NCBI GenBank assembly: GCA_964448135.1
Contig: CAYUVH010000006.1
Span: 1 to 64,000, forward strand
Length of the DNA: 64,000 bases
From: CAYUVH01 sp964448135
GTDB taxonomy: Bacteria > Verrucomicrobiota > Verrucomicrobiia > Limisphaerales > UBA8199
Direction of reading: 5' to 3'
In this document: positions 61,206-64,000 of the stretch, in pieces
Layout of the letters: every line of letters starts with the position of its first letter
How positions within the stretch are numbered: the stretch's first letter is position 1
Notes under the pieces: model-generated
What the model was told of the DNA's origin: nothing
What the model saw: only the letters and a program-made list of their open reading frames with translations
Databases searched by the model: none
Position numbers and translations under genes: made by a program

Positions 61206-63825
61206 ACTCGCGGGAATCTATCGCACGGACAATTCGACGGGCGCCAATGGCAACGCGACCCTGTATTCGGGCAGCGCCTGGGCGGAAATTGATTTTTTAG
61301 CCGGTGGAGATTACGCCGCGAACGCCGTGATCAAGTCGGGATCGGGCGTGGGCTACACGTTGTTGGTGCTGGACGGCGGCATACTGCGCGCGCGCACGAA
61401 CACTACGACCTTCATGGAGGGGCTGTCGGAAGCTTCCGTGCGGGCAGGAGGAGCCTTAATTGATGACGGGGGCAATGCCATTACGATCAATCAACCGCTG
61501 CTCAACGGCGGTGGGGGCGGTGGCCTGACCAAGTTCGGCGCGGGCACGCTGTCTTTGGGCGGGGTTAACACTTATTCGGGCACCACGTTGGTCAGCACAG
61601 GCACCCTGGCAGTGGTCACTGGGGGTCTCACGGGCGGCGGCAGCCTGGTGGTCGCGGATGGGGCGAAGTTGACCGTCAACAACGCCGGCGGTTCCCTGAC
61701 AGTGTCTTCACTGACCCAGGGTTCGGCAGGAGCGACCACAATGCAGTTTAGTTCTTCGACCGGCAACGCCGTTTCGGCCATGCTTTCGGCAACGTCGGTG
61801 ACGGCTAATGGTCCGGTGACGATCAACATTACCGGCTCCGGGTTCAGCGTCGGGAGCTTCGTCCTGATTCAATCAACCAATGCGATCAGCGGGCTGGGGA
61901 ATTTCGCGCTCGGCAGCCTGCCGGCGGGAATGTCGGCGACGCTGGTGACCACGGCCAACACCATCAGCCTGAACATCACCAGCGCGGTCAGTTCGCTTTT
62001 GTGGACCGGCGGCACGGATTCCAACTGGAACACGAGCACGACCAATTGGTTCAACCTCACCACGTCGGCCAACTCGGCCTATGCGCAGGGTGACGTGGTG
62101 ACGTTCGACAACTCGGGAGCGCAACCGAACGTGAATCTGGCGCTGGCCGTCACTCCGTTCTCGATGACCGTGAACGGCGGTCTCTATAACTTCGGGGGAC
62201 CGGGCAAGATCAGCGGCAGCGCGGGGCTCGTGGTGAACACCGGCGCTTCCGCAACGTTTTCAACGGTCAATGACTACTCCGGCGGCACGACCAACAGCGG
62301 TCAGCTGGCGGCGGGCGCCAACCAGGCTTTCGGCAGCGGCATGGTGGTGCTGAACACGCTGAGTCAACTGCGCAGCGATAGCACGACAGCCCGGACGCTG
62401 ACGAATGTGTTCATGGTCACGACCGATGATCTCCGGCTGGGTGACGTGGTCAACACCGGCAAGCTCACCCTGGGAGGGTTGAATTTTGCCGGGGGCGGGA
62501 CCCGGGCGTTGAATGTGGACAGCGATGTGGAAATCACAACTTCCCTGACCAACGGCGGCTGGAGGATCAAAAACGGCCCGGGCACGCTCGTGCTCAAAAC
62601 AAGTTCCTCGCAGCTGACCTTGTTCAACCATAACCAGGGTGACGTCATCATAGACGGCGGGTATCTGGATAATGGCAACGGCTGGCGAATCATGAATACC
62701 AACGGAGGAACTTCGCGTTTGATCGTGACCAACGGCGGAACCATGGCCATGACCTCGGTGGCGACGGGCAACTTCCGCGTTGGAAATGCCGGGGGAGACA
62801 ACGTCAGCGCGATCAACATCATGGATGTGTCCGGGACCGTGAACCTGCTGACGACCAACCCGGTCAGCAATAGCGCGATCATCGTGGGCGGCTCGGGCGT
62901 CAGCGACATATTCAACTTGCGCTCACCGGGCAACCTGATTGTCCGCGCCATCAACGGCAGTTCACCCGGAATCACCGAAGCGCATTTTTATGGTGGCACG
63001 ATGACGGCACTCGCCACGGACACGGGGTTCATCAGCGGCCTGACCAACGCCTACCTGGAGAGCGGCAGCCTCACGATTGATTCAGTGGCTTTCACGCTTA
63101 CGATTCCACAGGCGCTCGCCGGTTCGGGCGGCCTGACCAAAATCGGCACCGGCCGGCTGGTGTTGGACGGAGTGAACACTTACACCGGCTCAACCCTGGT
63201 GAGCACCGGCATCCTGGGCGGCAACGGTGTAATCAGCGGCCCGGTGACCGTGGCTTCGGGGGCGACGCTGGCTCCGGGATCGGCCACCACCATCGGCACT
63301 TTGACGATCACCAGCAACCTGACACTGAACAGCGGCAGCACGGTGTCCGTGCAGGTGAACAAAGACACTCTCACCAAAGACCTCGTGGCCGGCCTGCTCA
63401 ACGTCTCCTATAATGGCACGCTGGTGGTCTCCAACATCGGGGCCGCCTCGCTGGCGGGCGGTGAAAGCTTCCAGTTGTTTGCCGCCTCGGGCACCAAGTC
63501 GGGGAATTTCACCTCGGTCGTCATCCAGAACAGCTCCGGAGCGACCAACGCCACCTTCAATCCCGCCACGGGAACACTGACGTTTGCTTCAACCATTCCG
63601 ACGACGGGCACAAACCTGGCCTACAGCGTGGGCAGCGGAACGATCACCCTGCAATGGCCGTCCAACTACCTCGGCTGGAGCTTGCAGGTGCAGACGAACG
63701 CGCCCGGCTTGGGATTGAACACCAACTGGGTGACGATCCCCGGCACGGAAAGCGTGACGAGCACCAATTTGCCCATCGTTCCCGGCAACGGCTCGGTGTT
63801 CTACCGGATGTTCTATCAACCTTGA
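61021..63825 (+). CDS. PATR secreted protein, C-terminal part of the split gene
   Basis: The frame starting at ATG 61021 is the continuation of the preceding N-terminal part; it has no signal peptide of its own. It contains PATR units LTKFGAGTLSLGGVNTYSG, LTKIGTGRLVLDGVNTYTG and LVVNTGASATFSTVNDYSG, a WTGGTDSNWNTSTTNWFN spacer and the NLTLNSGSTVSVQVNK block typical of the end of PATR proteins. The last 60 residues (ITLQWPSNYLGWSLQVQTN, then WVTIPGTESVTSTNLPIVPG) form a tail shared with other secreted proteins of this group. No autotransporter barrel. Confidence 0.8.
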   Translation: MDGTEILDGATVTNTDRLIADASSGKLARLVLTNGAKVISTGTGNNLRAGRAGAVDGTNIVELAGIYRTDNSTGANGNATLYSGSAWAEIDFLAGGDYAANAVIKSGSGVGYTLLVLDGGILRARTNTTTFMEGLSEASVRAGGALIDDGGNAITINQPLLNGGGGGGLTKFGAGTLSLGGVNTYSGTTLVSTGTLAVVTGGLTGGGSLVVADGAKLTVNNAGGSLTVSSLTQGSAGATTMQFSSSTGNAVSAMLSATSVTANGPVTINITGSGFSVGSFVLIQSTNAISGLGNFALGSLPAGMSATLVTTANTISLNITSAVSSLLWTGGTDSNWNTSTTNWFNLTTSANSAYAQGDVVTFDNSGAQPNVNLALAVTPFSMTVNGGLYNFGGPGKISGSAGLVVNTGASATFSTVNDYSGGTTNSGQLAAGANQAFGSGMVVLNTLSQLRSDSTTARTLTNVFMVTTDDLRLGDVVNTGKLTLGGLNFAGGGTRALNVDSDVEITTSLTNGGWRIKNGPGTLVLKTSSSQLTLFNHNQGDVIIDGGYLDNGNGWRIMNTNGGTSRLIVTNGGTMAMTSVATGNFRVGNAGGDNVSAINIMDVSGTVNLLTTNPVSNSAIIVGGSGVSDIFNLRSPGNLIVRAINGSSPGITEAHFYGGTMTALATDTGFISGLTNAYLESGSLTIDSVAFTLTIPQALAGSGGLTKIGTGRLVLDGVNTYTGSTLVSTGILGGNGVISGPVTVASGATLAPGSATTIGTLTITSNLTLNSGSTVSVQVNKDTLTKDLVAGLLNVSYNGTLVVSNIGAASLAGGESFQLFAASGTKSGNFTSVVIQNSSGATNATFNPATGTLTFASTIPTTGTNLAYSVGSGTITLQWPSNYLGWSLQVQTNAPGLGLNTNWVTIPGTESVTSTNLPIVPGNGSVFYRMFYQP

Positions 63826-63834
63826 TGGACATTT

Positions 63835-63999
63835 TTATTCGCCGAAAGCTGTTTTGCTTCGCCTCCCCCGGGAGGGCTGCGCGGGTTGACCTCGCATGGC
63901 AATCCGCTTGACGAGCGTGCCGGCCTCGCATGATGCCCCGGCCTGATAGCGCATGGTGATATTGCCGTGCCGGGCCACTATTTCCGTGTAGCTCACGGT
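63835..63999 (-). CDS. C-terminal end of an unidentified gene, cut by the window edge
   Basis: A 54-codon frame enters from the right edge and ends at a TAA (63835-63837). It reads TVSYTEIVARHGNITMRYQA, then a basic tail. The YTEIVARHGNITMRY part suggests a beta-rich repeat domain end, possibly BNR/sialidase-like, but the sample is too small to name. It is convergent with the split PATR gene. Confidence 0.35.
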   Translation of the reverse strand, partial: TVSYTEIVARHGNITMRYQAGASCEAGTLVKRIAMRGQPAQPSRGRRSKTAFGE

Positions 64000-64000
64000 G

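Noticed and set aside
34035..63825. Classical autotransporters, suggested by the PATR repeats
   Set aside because: None of the PATR proteins has a C-terminal outer-membrane beta-barrel; they end in short Verrucomicrobia-type tails.

Overview
The window looks like a chromosomal segment from a Verrucomicrobiota bacterium, most likely of the Pedosphaera/Limisphaerales type. This is inferred from gene content, not from a marker gene: several H-X9-DG pseudopilins, very large secreted proteins with autotransporter-associated beta-strand repeats (PATR), multi-domain sulfatases, XylR-like LacI/AraC fusion regulators, DUF2961 and DUF4861 proteins, and weak or absent Shine-Dalgarno sequences. Base composition is high GC. 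No rRNA, intact tRNA, CRISPR array or complete insertion sequence was found.

Region 1 (1-8.4 kb) is mostly housekeeping and signalling: carA, an FHA-domain membrane protein behind a good sigma70-like promoter, hemB, a small unknown protein, a MetE C-terminal-like zinc protein, a NarL-type histidine kinase/response regulator pair, and an unknown anchored protein next to a pseudopilin. Region 2 (8.7-15.5 kb) suggests sugar use: a xylose-isomerase-like TIM barrel protein, an unknown protein, a secreted DUF2961 (GH172-like) enzyme and a sodium:solute symporter. It ends in a decayed stretch where a nucleotidyltransferase fragment is joined to an alpha-galactosidase-like fragment.

Region 3 (15.5-31.4 kb) is a uronate/polysaccharide locus on the minus strand. 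A 1027-residue secreted protein (PHP-like module plus DUF4861) overlaps kduI by ATGA, and kduI is followed by kduD. Upstream lie a second secreted protein with the same PHP-like module (Ig + LamG architecture), an Ig-rich secreted protein, a pseudopilin, and a divergent XylR-like regulator. A module of about 190 residues occurs four times in the two neighbouring secreted proteins.

Region 4 (31.4-33.3 kb) holds a small lipoprotein/membrane protein pair and a non-coding stretch with the 5' half of a tRNA-Ser gene and a perfect 16-bp inverted repeat. Region 5 (33.3-63.8 kb) carries an orphan NarL-type regulator, a propeller-type sensor kinase, three sulfatases fused to different extracellular modules, a pure PATR protein, a PATR protein split by one extra base in a G8 tract, a GH2 enzyme and a pseudopilin. 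Four intergenic regions here contain a near-identical 16-bp motif (consensus ATCGTCYRAASCGAYG), which suggests a shared regulator. A plausible reading is that regions 3 and 5 encode surface capture, desulfation and breakdown of a sulfated, uronic-acid-containing polysaccharide, with KduI/KduD processing the unsaturated uronate inside the cell. The substrate itself cannot be read from the sequence.
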